NCBI GenBank assembly: GCA_964017045.1 | Contig: OZ024802.1 | Location: 30,776,793-30,840,792 of the forward strand | From: Omphiscola glabra | Lineage: Eukaryota > Mollusca > Gastropoda > Lymnaeidae | Length of the DNA stretch: 64,000 nt | Direction of reading: 5' to 3' | Translations under genes and position numbers: made by a program | Part shown: positions 1 through 11,778 of the stretch, piece by piece | Layout of the letters: each line of letters opens with the position of its first letter | Position numbering within the stretch: the first letter of the stretch is position 1 | Notes under the pieces: generated by a model | What the model was told of the DNA's origin: nothing | Database searches by the model: none | What the model saw: only the letters and a program-made list of their open reading frames with translations

Positions 1-82
1 ACTAGACGACCGCCGGTAAACAAAGGGTGGGGGGGGGGGGGGAAGGGAGGAGGGGCGTGGGTGTCTTTTCATCCGTTTATGA

Positions 83-281
83 CAGCGGTTCTCAACCTTC
101 CTAATGCCGCGACACTTTTATACAGTTCCTCGCGTTTTGGTGACACCCCCCCCCCCCAAATATAAAATTATTCGCGTTGCTACGTCATAAATATGTATAT
201 TCCGATGGTCTTACGCGACCCCTGTGTAACGGTGGTTCGATCCCCCAAAAGGGGTCGCGACCCACAGGTTGAGAGACGCTG
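83..281 (+). mobile_element. SPIN-like hAT MITE, copy 1
   Basis: Short non-autonomous DNA transposon with no coding capacity. It starts CAGCGGTTCTCAACCTTCC and ends in the inverted form of the same terminus (GGTTGAGAGACGCTG, one base off the usual end). The 8-bp flanks GTTTATGA (75-82 and 282-289) are identical, giving a perfect target-site duplication with central TA. That fits the nnnTAnnn preference of Buster-type hAT elements, to which SPIN belongs. The termini, the subterminal GACCCC/GGGGTCGCGACC blocks and the GATGGTCTTA core match what I recall of the SPIN consensus; this is recognition from memory, not a search. This copy is somewhat diverged internally. Confidence 0.85.
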
Positions 282-465
282 GTTTATGACGTCTGCAATT
301 GGTCACTTGATTAAAAAAATTTAAAAAAACAAACAAACAAAAAAATTGCCATCGACCCAAATCATGTATTGAGTCAATGAAGCTGAAAAAGACCCAGGTC
401 AGGTGCAAGGGTGAGTCGTGCATATCCTTACGATAACTTACATTTGGAAATACAAGACATTGTGG

Positions 466-571
466 ACTTTTCTTCCTATCACTTTTCTTCCTATCACTTT
501 TCTTCCTATCACTTTTCTTCCTATCACTTTTCTTCCTATCACTTTTCTTCCTGTCATTTTTTCTTCCTGTG
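466..571. repeat. 15-bp tandem repeat, ~7 copies
   Basis: Unit ACTTTTCTTCCTATC, five identical copies followed by two variant copies. Because 15 is a multiple of 3, open frames run through it on both strands (a KSDRK-type repeat on the minus strand). These are not credible genes. Confidence 0.97.
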
Positions 572-1104
572 AATGCTGGTTCCACTTACTGATATTTAGT
601 CTATCCTTTACATTTTTATGGACTTACAAATAAATTTACCGCTAATAAACAGTTTTTTTAAAATGCCTTTTGGTTTTTTTTTGGCTAGCAAAATGTGTGA
701 CTTTTTTCCGTGCCGTTTTTCCACCCTGAGACTTTTTTTTTTCCCCCCGCTCACCGAATTCCCACACCAGCATGTAATACTGAAGTTCAGTGCGCTTTCA
801 AATTGTTGCTGCTGTAGAATATGTTAAATAACTTACTTGTTTACGCCGAAATTGTACAGCTATTTTCAAAGTTAGAAAAGTCTTTGGTTTCAATTTTTTT
901 TTTTTAAATACAGAATTGCTCAATGTTGTGTTTCGTTTTTTTTTTTCCCCTCCGTCCGTTTTTCAATTACCCTGTGTTCTATATTTTCTATTGATTCAAC
1001 TTGAACGCAGACAGCCCCCCACCCTCCTTGCTGGTTTATGGTACCGATAATGACAGATTTGAAACTCTCTGACAAGATATTTCTATCTGTACACTCGGAA
1101 TTAG
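572..1104. other. T-rich spacer, nothing recognised
   Basis: AT-rich single-copy sequence with several poly-T runs (for example near 677, 727, 893 and 937). I see no gene, RNA or transposon here. Confidence 0.6.
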
Positions 1105-1705
1105 TTTGGGCCCAAAGGAGAAGATTGTTGGATCATTATGGCACTTGGGCCCAAAGGAGAAGATTGTTGGATCATCGTGGCACTTGGGGCCAAAGGAGAA
1201 GATTTTTGGATTATCATAGTTACTTGGGTCCAAAGGAGAAGATTATTGGAGCATCATAGTTACTTGGGTCCAAAAGAGAAGATTATTGGATCATCATAGT
1301 TGGATCATCGTGGCACTTGTGCACAAAGGAGAAGATTGGATCATCATGACACTTGGGCACAAAGGAGAAGATTGTTGGATCATCATAGTTACTTGGGCCC
1401 AAAAGAGAAGATTGTTGGATCATCATGGCACTTGGGCCCAAAGGAGAAGATTATTGGATCATTATAGTTACTTGGGTCCAAAGGAGAAGATTATTGGATC
1501 ATTATAGTTACTTCCAAAGGAGAAGATTGTTGGAACATCATGGCACTTGGGCCCCAAGGAGAAGATTGTTGGATCATCATAGTTACTTGGGCCCAAAGGA
1601 GAAGATTATTGGATCATCATAGTTACTTGGGCCCAAAGGAGAAGATTGTTGGATCATCATGGCACTTGGGCCCCAAGGAGAAGATTCTTGGATCATCATG
1701 GCACT
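1105..1705. repeat. 39-bp tandem repeat, ~15 copies
   Basis: Each unit contains TTGGGCCCAAAGGAGAAG followed by ATTGTTGGATCATCAT and a GGCAC or AGTTA ending. Two ending types are mixed along the array. Some units are shortened (near 1318-1345 and 1510), so frames are interrupted. Confidence 0.97.
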
Positions 1706-1857
1706 TTCAGTACAAGTACAAGCAAAAATGAGTCGCTAACATTATCTCCGCTCCACCGCCGCCCCTTTCCACATCCACCCTACGTCTAAGCCTTCATTTA
1801 TTCTGAGTTCGCGTCTCTCTCCCTTTCTTTCTGACTCTCTTTCGATCTAAATGTCTA

Positions 1858-2060
1858 TCTTCGTCTCCCCCCCCCCTCTTTCTCTCTCTCTCTCTCTCTT
1901 TATGTCTCCCTTTCAATCAACCTGTCTATCTTCTTATTTCTTTTTCTCTCTCCTTCCCCTCTTCCCCTCTCTGTACGTCCATCCCTATCTCTCTCCCACC
2001 CTCTCTATCTCTCTCTTTCTGTCTCTATTTCTTTCTACCTGTCTATCTTCGTCTCTCTTT
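1858..2060. repeat. CT-rich low-complexity tract
   Basis: Pyrimidine-rich run of TCTC microsatellite mixed with TCTATCT and TTTCT blocks. It directly adjoins the 3' side of the RNase H fragment on the minus strand. Confidence 0.9.
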
Positions 2061-2082
2061 ACATTCACTGAAAAGGAACGAG

Positions 2083-2898
2083 CTATTGCTCTTTTATGGC
2101 CCCGGCAAGTAAGGTACAGGCCTGCCTCATCTGGTGTTTTCGGGCCGTGTTCCCTTGTTCCCATTCTTTTAACCACTCCTCGTGGCAGAGGTCCTTGATC
2201 CAGGCTTGGGCCCCCAGTTGGGTCATTGGCCGGTTAGGTTGAGGCTGGGAAGAGCCTTGCCTCGCAAGACAGTCGGCTCTGTCTTGTGGTGGAATCCCCG
2301 CATGTCCTGGGATCCATTGAAGGGTCACTTGGCCTCCGTGTGACTGTATGTCTCGCACGAGCTCCATAATTGCATTCACCATTTTCGTGTTCAAAGAGCT
2401 CCTCTCCACAATTTCCAGAGCACATTGTGAATCGGTGAACACTACGATGGGTGGAAGTGGTTTGCGCCTGGCTAGTCTACGGCGCACTTGTTTCAAGCCC
2501 ATCAATATAGCCTCGATCTCTGCATCAGTTGCAGTGCTATTTGTGCCACTTGGGCCTGAAATCTCCTTAGCTGGAGGTATCCCCTTAGGATACTGAATGA
2601 GTGCACCGTAACCCGCCCGCTTCTCGCTGGCGAGATAGGAGCCGTCTGTGAAGACTTGCACCACGTCGTCTTTATAGGCCTCAATTGTCTCTAGTGCGGC
2701 TACCTTTTGCTCATTTTGGGGGCTCGACTTATTAACTGCTGTGTTTGACAGGGTCAGACGGACATCAGGCGGTTCGCAGTTATCCTGAGGTGATCTCTCC
2801 TGGATCAGGCGTATTTTCTCCCTGTTTTCTGGTAAAGGGTGCTTATTCTCGAGTGAATAGACCGCGTCCATGAAGGAGGGTCTCTCGTCTCTCTTCAT
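2083..2898 (-). pseudogene. retrotransposon RNase H domain, 5'-truncated
   Basis: Minus-strand open frame of 271 codons holding a complete ribonuclease H fold of the type found at the end of many retrotransposon polyproteins. In that setting it degrades the RNA strand of RNA:DNA hybrids during reverse transcription. Catalytic residues are visible in order: Asp85 in FTDGS, Glu127 in TDAEIEAI, Asp156 in FTDSQCAL, and Asp209 in DRADCLA just after the IPGHAG motif with His199. All four acidic residues and the His are present. The first ~75 residues resemble the linker after a reverse transcriptase, but no reverse transcriptase lies upstream; the frame begins at a CT microsatellite (2899-2945). 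The start Met is therefore arbitrary and the element is 5'-truncated. It ends in a normal stop at 2083, next to another CT-rich tract. Family is uncertain (LINE-type RNase H is likely). A domesticated gene is possible but unsupported. Confidence 0.85.
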
Positions 2899-2902
2899 CC
2901 CT

Positions 2903-2936
<34 letters not shown>

Positions 2937-3959
2937 TCCCTTCCTCCCTATCACTCCCGCTCTCCATGGATGACGTCAAACCTTACAGATCCCTCATGTT
3001 TGCTCAAGCCGCGGCCTATTTCATCCCCACCCCCCACCTTCCAGTCATACACCCCCACCCCACCGTCCACTCATTTCCCCCCACCCCCTCCCCCATTCCT
3101 TAGAGTGCCAGACGATGCCCTTCAAATCTGCGCGTGTCAACAAGGAGGTGCCCGTGTCAATGCTGGACCAGATCCAAGCTATTGACGGACCGGGTCTATT
3201 GACAGGCCTCGTTCTGAGACCCATTCATGCGAGCGGCCGTGTGAGCAGTCCTGACAGGCCAACCGTGGAGAGGTGCGGCCCCTGTCTCGTCTGCTAAATT
3301 TACAGACTGGACCGATATTGACAACTGTCAAGATTTTAGTCACGTGATTAGCGCCAAGGTCCATCTGGTCTATAACACTCAAAACACAGGGATACCACCT
3401 TAGAATGTATTCAAATAATTGAATAGGTTTTACTAGACAATAACAACCTAACTATTTCTGTGTGTGTGTGTGTGTGTCTATGTCTATTGGAGTAGGGTGG
3501 CCATTTTTTTTAATATTGAGGGGGGTAGCATTTTCGGCCAGCTGCTAAGGAATTCTTTTTGTGGCAGGGGCGCGGAAAATGTCTTGAACCGCCCCTGTTA
3601 GCTCTAACTCCAGTCACGCAACTGACTCCCTCTCTCTCTCTCTCTCTCTCCCTCTCTCTCTCTCTCCCTCTCTCTCACTCTTCATCTCTCTGACATATTT
3701 GTCTTCTCTCTCAGATGCATTATCTTTCTGTTTGCCCCCCAACCCCCCAACCCCATTGACCGCCTAAACATCCTACTAATGGTACCACATCAGGCCATCA
3801 AATAGACAATATGGGGAGATAATTGAATCAAAATGTCAGGCGGTGTCTTTGTGTGCCAACTTTATCTCCCCTCGACATAAATATATCACAACAATTTACA
3901 ACATTAATACATTTCTTGTCGGCTTCACTGCACCATTAGACACACATTTCTTACAGTCG
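2899..3959. other. spacer with CT, GT and C-rich tracts
   Basis: Holds CT microsatellites (2899-2945, 3626-3680), a GT run (3460-3477) and C-rich sequence (3020-3105). The palindromic octamers TGACGTCA (2971) and TCACGTGA (about 3340) occur here. No gene recognised. Confidence 0.6.
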
Positions 3960-4252
3960 TGTATGGAGACAGTCTTGCACATTACACTGTCTTCCATGGA
4001 GACAGTTGTGCACATAAGACTGTCTTGTACGGAGACAGTTGTGTTTGGAGATGGTCGTACACATAAGACTGTCTTGTGCGGAGACAGTCGTATATGAAGA
4101 CAGTCGTCTATAGAGTCAGTCGTGTATGAAGACAGTCGTCTATAGAGACAGTCGTGTATGAAGACAGTCGTCTATAGAGACAGTCGTGTATGAAGACAGT
4201 CGTCTATAGAGACAGTCGTGTATGAAGACAGTCGTCTGTAGAGACAGTCGTG
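3960..4252. repeat. 16/32-bp tandem repeat
   Basis: Two alternating half-units, AGACAGTCGTCTATAG and AGACAGTCGTGTATGA, form a regular 32-bp period from about 4090 to 4250. A more degenerate leader based on GGAGACAGT starts near 3965. Confidence 0.93.
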
Positions 4253-5343
4253 TAGGGGGAGCACCCATTTCCGAAAGTTTCCCCCCACCCCCAATACACC
4301 AATGTAAAAATAACCCAACTCCTATGTTCAATATTCATGCCAGGATTTCCAGCGTATTCCTGAAGTCGTTCCTCCTTCCCATCCCATGAGACAATCCTCT
4401 CCGTCCCCTCCTCTCTCACCTCCCTAACCCCACCCACCCTCATCTCCTGGCTGTATTAATCCCAGAAGTCGCCGCGTCTTAAGACCAGCCTCCACCCGGT
4501 CTCACGGAGACGGATTGCTCGTAAAAGGGGTTTGGGGGGGGGGGGGGTCACTTCTGATTCTTTCAACCAGTTTACCCGTCCGTCCGCCCGTCTGCCTTTT
4601 CGCTCGGGGTTGGGGGGCCCGAACAAAAGTGGGGAAGGGGGCTGGATTTGGTGCTATTGGGTGAGCACGCCATGTTGGCTAAGATCAAGGTCGAATATAT
4701 TGACCTCTTGATGTGTCTTTTTGGCCGGAGCTCAAAAGTGACACTTTCATTAACTTCTTATTGAGGAGAGCTGATTTTTTAAAAGTATATATATATTTTT
4801 GGCGTCCTAACTTCAAACACAGCCCAAGCCGAGACTCATGTTTTGTGGTTGCATTTAAAAAAACCGGAAGTGTGTGGAAGTAATTTGGCGACTCCGAGAG
4901 ATTGAGATATCCATATGGCTGCTGGATGCTGAGAAAAGAACGTTGAAGTTTTTTTTTGTTGTTGTTTTATTTAAAGTCATTTCTGTAAAATGGAAATATC
5001 CCATCCTGACGGTAACACACATCCAACAGGTGTAAGGTAAGAGGAGAGAAAGCGTGACGTCATCCAGCCATTTTCAACAACAACAAAATTTGATCAGGAT
5101 AAACAGCTGGTCTTGGGGGGGTGGGGCAGTGGGGGCAGTTGGGGGGGGGGGGTTATATCCTGTAGTGTTCTTTGCTGTATTTTTTTCTGTTTAAAAAAGT
5201 GCACATTTTGTTCGATAATGTATTAAAAGCGCCCAACATTAACTTTAGATTTGGTGTGCGCCGTCTCCTTATAGAGTTACGAGCCGCACTGGCCTGGGGT
5301 TAACAAGTGCAACTGTTGGAGACAATGGAACCTGATTACACGG
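4253..5343. other. unique spacer with poly-G runs
   Basis: No gene recognised. Poly-G runs lie near 4530-4547, 5116 and 5142-5152. TGACGTCA is at 5055. The rest is ordinary mixed-composition sequence. Confidence 0.55.
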
Positions 5344-5592
5344 TCTTTAACTCGATTTACTGGGACATGCTGTGGGGCGCCTTTAACTTGATTTACTGAG
5401 ACATGTCGTGGGGCGCCTTTAACTCGATTTACTGAGACATGTCGTGGGGCGCCTTTAACTCGATTTACTGAGACATGCCGTGGGGCGCCTTTAACTCGAT
5501 TTACTGAGACATGCCGTGGGGCGCCTTTAACTCGATTTACTGAGACATGCCGTGGGGCGCCTTTAACTCGATTTACTGAGACATGCTGTGAG
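5344..5592. repeat. 36-bp tandem repeat, 7 copies
   Basis: Units start CTTTAACTCGATTTACTGAG and continue ACATGCCGTGGGGCGC. They are very homogeneous, with only a few substitutions among the seven copies. Confidence 0.97.
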
Positions 5593-5689
5593 GACGAAAA
5601 TAATAATTAGGCTTTGTCTGTTCTTGGTAGCCAATCAGGGGTGAAATATGTGGTGGGGTGGCGAGACCAACCACCACTTGCCACAAACA

Positions 5690-6195
5690 GCAGCAACAAC
5701 ATCTCAATCATGAGCATCATCATCACAAACACCACCATCATTACATAAACCACCATCGTCGCAAAAACCACCATCGTCACAAAAACTACCATCAATCACA
5801 AAAACCACCATCATCACAAAAACCACCATCGTCACAAAAACTACCATCAATCACAAAAACCACCATCAACACAAAAACCACCATCGTCACAAAAACCACC
5901 ATCGTCACAAACACCTCCATCGTCACAAAAACCACTGTCATCACAAACACAAAAACCACCATCATCACAAACAATACCATCATAACGAGCAATACCACCA
6001 GCACAAACACCACCATCACTAACACCACCTGCACAAACATCACAACCACCACCAATGCTCACCAGCACCACGAAATACACCATTCTACACCAGCCCATCG
6101 CCGCCGCCACCCATCACCAGTTACCTTACACCTAAACACCACAGCACCACAGCACCACAGCACCACAACACCACAGCACCACAACACCACGTCCC
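5690..6195. repeat. CAC/ATC-rich degenerate repeat
   Basis: An 18-bp motif AAAAACCACCATCGTCAC recurs between about 5750 and 6010, and an ACAGCACC/ACAACACC pattern follows at 6138-6190. A plus-strand open frame (5658-6227) would encode a His/Thr-rich low-complexity protein. It has no recognisable domain, and the opposite strand is also open, so I do not call it a gene. Confidence 0.88.
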
Positions 6196-6705
6196 TGAGT
6201 GTAGAGTCAGTGAGTCACAAAACATAATCCATCGCCCCCGGAGACGTAAAGACAATAGAATCATTGAAATTCTTAGTGGCCGTTGGCTCATTGTAAAAGG
6301 CGGGAGGGGGGGAGAGAGAGAGAACATGATGGAGTGCTTACTGCGAGAAAATCGAAAACTTAGAAGAAGTGTTGGGACCAAATATGGGGTGGGGAGGGTG
6401 GTCTTAAAGACACCGAGTAGGCCCCTAAAAAAAGGAACTCGTTTGAGAATAGACACCAGGGGTTCTTAAAAAAATGGCTGTAAAAGACCAGTTTTAAATA
6501 AAAATCAATGGGTGGGCCTCACAAATGATGGTTCATTTTTTTTGTTGCTGTTGAAGTTGTGGGCAGCTGAAGTTTTCTGTCGTTGTTGTTGGTCGATGCG
6601 GATGTTGTAAAATTAGGGGGTGGGGGGACGTTCCAATTTAAGTACAACATTCTATAACATACAGTTTTGACACATACTTTCAGAGGTCAAAACCTATTTA
6701 TCTGA

Positions 6706-6850
6706 GACCACCACACTGAGACCACCACATCAAGACCACCACGCCGAGACCACCACATTGAGACCACCACACCGAGACCGCCACACCGAGACCACCACAT
6801 CAAGACCACCACATTGAGACCTTCACACCGAGACCCGCACACCGAGACCT
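6706..6850. repeat. 16-bp tandem repeat, ~9 copies
   Basis: Unit GAGACCACCACATTGA with CAAG/CCGAG variants at the junctions, decaying into a poly-C run near 6860. Confidence 0.93.
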
Positions 6851-6994
6851 CTTCACCCCACCCCCCCCCCCACCTGCTCCGTAAATGGCTAGATTCAGAA
6901 AATAGCTGTCATCAGTCATAGTATCCACTGACACAAGTGGCCCACTAAGACTAGCAATAGTATGTATGTTTTTTTAAAAGCTGATTAATATGTT

Positions 6995-7938
6995 AGAGCA
7001 GGCCTGATGATTGTTACAGATCTGATCAGACTTGGCGATTTTTGATATAACTTAGAGCAGGCCTGATGATTGTTACAGATCTGATCAGACTGTACGCTTT
7101 TTGATATAGCTTAGAGCAGGCCTGGTGATTGTTACATATCTGATCAGACTTCGCGATTTTTTATATAACTTAGAGCAGGCCTGGTGATTGTTACAGATCT
7201 GATCAGACTGGACGATTTTTGATATAGCTTAGAGCAGGCCTGGTGATTGTTACAGATCTGATCAGACTTGACGATTTTTGATATAGCTTAGAGCAGGCCT
7301 GGTGATTGTTAAAGATCTGATCAGACTTGACGATTTTTGATATAGCTTAGAGCAGGCCTGATGATTGTTACAGATCTGATCAGACTTGACGATTTTTTAT
7401 ATAGCTTAGAGCAAGCCTGGTGATTGTTACAGATCTGATCAGACTTCGCGATTTTTGATATAGCTTAGAGCAGGCCTGATGATTGTTACATATCTGATCA
7501 GACTTGGCGATTTTTTATATAGCTTAGAGCAGGCCTGGTGATTGTTACAGATCTGATCAGACTTGGTGATTTTTGATATAGCTTAGAGCAGGCCTGGTGA
7601 TTGTTACAGATCTGATCAGACTTGACGATTTTTGATATAGCTTAGAGCAGGCCTGGTGATTGTTACAGATCTGATCAGACTTGGCGATTTTTGATATAGC
7701 TTAGAGCAGGCCTGGTGATTGTTACATATCTGATCAGACTTGACGATTTTTGATATAGCTTAGAGCAGGCCTGGTGATTGTTACAGATCTGATCAGACTT
7801 GACGATTTTTGATATAGCTTAGAGCAGGCCTGGTGATTGTTACAGATCTAATCAGACTTGACGATTTTTGATATAGCTTAGAGCAGGCCTGGTGATTGTT
7901 ACAGATCTAATCAGACTTGACGATTTTTGATATAACTT
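6995..7938. repeat. 59-bp tandem repeat, 16 copies
   Basis: Sixteen units of exactly 59 bp (944 bp, no net indel). Each starts AGAGCAGGCCTGGTGATTGT and continues with a 34-bp block containing AGATCTGATCAGACTT (the 10-bp palindrome TCTGATCAGA) and GATTTTTGATATAG, ending CTT. The array passes without a break into the 25-bp array that follows. Confidence 0.98.
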
Positions 7939-9513
7939 AGAGCAGGCCTGGTGATTGTTACTTAGAGCAGGCCTGGTGATTGTTACTTAGAGCAGGCCTG
8001 GTGATTGTTACTTAGAGCAGGCCTGGTGATTGTTACTTAGAGCAGGCCTGGTGATTGTTACTTAGAGCAGGCCTGGTGATTGTTACATAGAGCAGGCCTG
8101 GTGATTGTTACTTAGAGCAGGCCTGGTGATTGTTACTTAGAGCAGGCCTGGTGATTGTTACTTAGAGCAGGCCTGGTGATTGTTACTTAGAGCAGGCCTG
8201 GTGATTGTTACTTAGAGCAGGCCTGGTGATTGTTACTTAGAGCAGGCCTGGTGATTGTTACTTAGAGCAGGCCTGGTGATTTTTACTTAGAGCAGGCCTG
8301 GTGATTGTTACTTAGAGCAGGCCTGGTGATTGTTACTTAGAGCAGGCCTGGTGATTGTTACTTAGAGCAGGCCTGGTGATTGTTACTTAGAGCAGGCCTG
8401 GTGATTGTTACTTAGAGCAGGCCTGGTGATTGTTACTTAGAGCAGGCCTGATGGTTGTTACTTAGAGCAGGCCTGATGATTGTTACTTAGAGCAGGCCTG
8501 GTGATTGTTACTTAGAGCAGGCCTGGTGATTGTTACTTAGAGCAGGCCTGGTGATTGTTACTTAGAGCAGGCCTGGTGATTGTTACTTAGAGCAGGCCTG
8601 GTGATTGTTACTTAGAGCAGGCCTGGTGATTGTTACTTAGAGCAGGCCTGGTGATTGTTACTTAGAGCAGGCCTGATGATTGTTACTTAGAGCAGGCCTG
8701 GTGATTGTTACTTAGAGCAGGCCTGGTGATTGTTACTTAGAGCAGGCCTGGTGATTGTTACTTAGAGCAGGCCTGGTGGTTGTTACTTAGAGCAGGCCTG
8801 GTGATTGTTACTTAGAGCAGGCCTGATGATTGTTACTTAGAGCAGGCCTGGTGATTGTTACTTAGAGCAGGCCAGGTGATTGTTACTTAGAGCAGGCCTG
8901 GTGATTGTTGCTTAGAGCAGGCCTGGTGATTGTTACTTAGAGCAGGCCTGGTGATTGTTACTTAGAGCAGGCCTGGTGATTGTTACTTAGAGCAGGCCTG
9001 GTGATTGTTACTTAGAGCAGGCCTGATGATTGTTACTTAGAGCAGGCCTGGTGATTGTTACTTAGAGCAGGCCTGATGATTGTTACTTAGAGCAGGCCTG
9101 GTGATTGTTACTTAGAGCAGGCCTGGTGATTGTTACTTAGAGCAGGCCTGGTGATTGTTACATAGAGCAGGCCTGGTGATTGTTACTTAGAGCAGGCCTG
9201 GTGATTGTTACTTAGAACAGGCCTGGTGATTGTTACTTAGAGCAGGCCTGGTGATTGTTACTTAGAGCAGGCCTGGTGATTGTTACTTAGAGCTGGCCTG
9301 GTGATTGTTACTTAGAGCAGGCCTGGTGATTGTTACTTAGAGCAGGCCTGGTGATTGTTACTTAGAGCAGGCCTGGTGATTGTTACTTAGAGCAGGCCTG
9401 GTGATTGTTACTTAGAACAGGCCTGGTGATTGTTACTTAGAGCAGGCCTGGTGATTGTTACTTAGAGCAGGCCTGGTGATTGTTACTTAGAGCAGGCCTG
9501 GTGATTGTTACTT
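7939..9513. repeat. 25-bp tandem repeat, 63 copies
   Basis: Exactly 63 units of 25 bp (1575 bp). Each equals the first 22 bases of the adjoining 59-bp unit plus its last three, CTT, so the 25-mer is the 59-mer with the internal 34 bp removed. Units are highly homogeneous; variants include TGATGATT for TGGTGATT and rare AGAACAGG. There are no open frames of note. Confidence 0.98.
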
Positions 9514-9621
9514 AGAACTAAAGAAAGGCGATGTACATTCTGTCATTGTAGCTGAAAGGTATTGTCCCCCCCCCCTCTTTAAATCTTGGAGATCAAATAG
9601 ATTGGTATATGACAGCCAAAC

Positions 9622-9985
9622 ATAAGGGGATCGGTGTGTCATAAGGGGATCGGTGTGTCATTAGGGGATCGGTGTGTCATAAGGGGATCAGTGTGCCATA
9701 AGGGGATCGGTGTGTCATAAGGGGATCGGTGTGTCATAAGGGGATCGGTGTGTCATAAGGGGATCGGTGTGTTATAAGGGGATCAGTGTGTCATAAGGGG
9801 ATCGGTGTGTCATAAGGGGATCGGTGTGTCATAAGGGGATCTGTGTGTCATAAGGGGATCGGTGTGTCATAAGGGGATCGGTGTGTCATAAGGGGGTCGG
9901 GTGTGTAATCAGGGGTCCCGTGTGTCATCAGGGGTCGGGTGTGTCATCAGGGGTCGGGTGTGTCATCAGGGTTCGGGTGTGTTAT
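9622..9985. repeat. 19-bp tandem repeat, ~19 copies
   Basis: Unit ATAAGGGGATCGGTGTGTC, nearly perfect to about 9890. Five diverged units follow with the variant ATCAGGGGTCGGGTGTGTC. Confidence 0.97.
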
Positions 9986-10324
9986 AAGTTAATCGGTGTG
10001 GCAAAATTTGTGTGGGGAAATTGCACATTCGGCTTTGTTGATCTTTTGCCCCCCCCCCCACCCCCTCCAATTAATTTTTATTAATTTATACTTTTTGGCG
10101 CCCCTAAAATATTACTTCATAAAATCATAAATTGCAACAACGACAACTCCCCCCCCCCCCCCACCTCAACCGTCTTACAATGGAAACATAATTCCTAACT
10201 CGTATTTAAATCTTCTTTCTGGCATTCTTATTTCTGCTTCTAAGCTCAGGGAAAAATCCCAGCCTTAAAAGGAATGTAACGAGACCGCCCACAGCTATAC
10301 AGGAATCGGCAACCTGTTGGTACT
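9986..10324. other. spacer with two poly-C runs
   Basis: Contains poly-C runs near 10050-10063 and 10148-10162. Otherwise AT-rich with nothing recognised. Confidence 0.55.
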
Positions 10325-10508
10325 TGGTACTGTTGGGCCAAAGTAGGTTGGTCGGCAAAGTGCTGGTACTGTTGGGCCAAAGTAGGTTGGTCGGCAAACT
10401 GCTGGTACTGTTGGGCCAAAGTAGGTTGGTCGGAAAACTGCTGGTACTGTTGGGCCAAAGTAGGTTGGTCGGAAAACTGTTGGTACTGTTGGGCCAAAGT
10501 AGGTTGGC
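10325..10508. repeat. 39-bp tandem repeat, ~4.7 copies
   Basis: Units start TGGTACTGTTGGGCCAAAGT and continue AGGTTGGTCGGCAAACTGC. 39 is divisible by 3, so frames stay open on both strands. The copies differ by GGCAAA versus GGAAAA. Confidence 0.96.
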
Positions 10509-10811
10509 TACTTTTTTCCAGGCTGCCAACAAGCTATAAGGTCTACGTCTTAAAATTAAAAGAATTTTTAAAAAAACAATAAATCATTTCTTGATATTTT
10601 TTTTAATCTCCCGAATGTTATTAAAGACCACCCTGACACGCGTGCCGTAATGTGCCCCCCTCCCCTAATTGGCTATTGCGTAGGCACAGGGCACTAGAAA
10701 CATAGAGCGCATGACCATGAGGGGCACACGTTTGTCCTGTCTGAACTCAGAATCAGAAATGAGGACAAGTCGGGCATCTTTCTGCGGGCTGCGTGAAACT
10801 TTTGGCGGTAA

Positions 10812-11151
10812 CTGTATTCTGTCACTGTGTCCTACATTCTGTCACTGTGTCCTACATTCTGTCACTGTGTCCTACATTCTGTCACGGCGTCGTACATTCT
10901 GTCACGGCGTCGTACATTCTGTCACGGCGTCCTACATTCTGTCACGGCGTCCTACATTCTGTCACCGCGTCCTACATTCTGTCACGGCGTCCTACATTCT
11001 GTCACGGCGTCCTACATTATGTCACGGCGTCCTGCATTCTGTCACGGCGTCCTGCATTCTGTCACGGCGTCCAGCATTCTGTCACGGCGTCCTATATTCT
11101 GTCACTGTGCCCCACTGTCTATCACTGTGTCCTGCTGTCAGTCACTGTGTC
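10812..11151. repeat. 20-bp tandem repeat, 17 copies
   Basis: Unit CTACATTCTGTCACGGCGTC. Both edges carry the variant CACTGTGTC while the centre carries CACGGCGTC, so the interior is more homogeneous than the flanks. All three plus-strand frames are open. Confidence 0.97.
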
Positions 11152-11424
11152 GTATAAGTTGTTAATATTAAATCTGCAGTAAATAATTGTCCGTTATTTT
11201 CCCTAGTCTCAGGAAGCATTTAATGGTCCCACTGGTCCCTAGTCTCAGACAAAAGCTTTTAGATTGAAACTTTCGTGGCTACATGGTAGCAACAGTGGAG
11301 TGGCTTGTGTAACGCTAGCAAGTTTTTTTTTTCCAGTGAATCGCATATTGTGTGAAGGGTAGTTTGTGTAAATAGAGGCTTCTCAGTGTAAATACAATTT
11401 TGTGTTAAGAGTATTTTTGTAAAT

Positions 11425-11778
11425 GCTGGATGGAGTAAATGGTAGGTGGGGTTAGTAGCAGATGGTGTAAATGGTTGTTTGGCTAAGTAGCAGATGGTGT
11501 AAATGGTAGATGGGGTAAGTAGCAGATGGTGTAAATGGTAGATGGGAGGAAAGGGTGGATGGGGTAAATGGTAGATGGGGTAAATTATAGATGGGATAAA
11601 GGGTAGATGGGATAAAGGGAAGATGGGATAAAGGGTAGATGGGATAAAGGGTAGATGGGATTAAGGGTAGATGGGATAACGGGTAGATGGGATAAAGGGT
11701 AGATGGGATAAAGGGTAGATGGGATACACGGTTGATGGGATAAAGGGCAGATGGGGTAGAGTAAGGAGTAAGGATAAA
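11425..11778. repeat. 16-bp tandem repeat, ~21 copies
   Basis: Unit GGTAGATGGGATAAAG in the right half. The left half is degenerate, with GGTAGATGGGGTAAAT and AGCAGATGGTGTAAAT variants. Confidence 0.94.

Noticed and set aside
5658..6227. His-rich 189-residue protein
   Set aside because: Low-complexity CAC/ATC repeat with open frames on both strands and no domain.
6995..9513. CRISPR-like direct repeats
   Set aside because: The repeats are head-to-tail without unique spacers, there are no cas genes, and the window is clearly eukaryotic.
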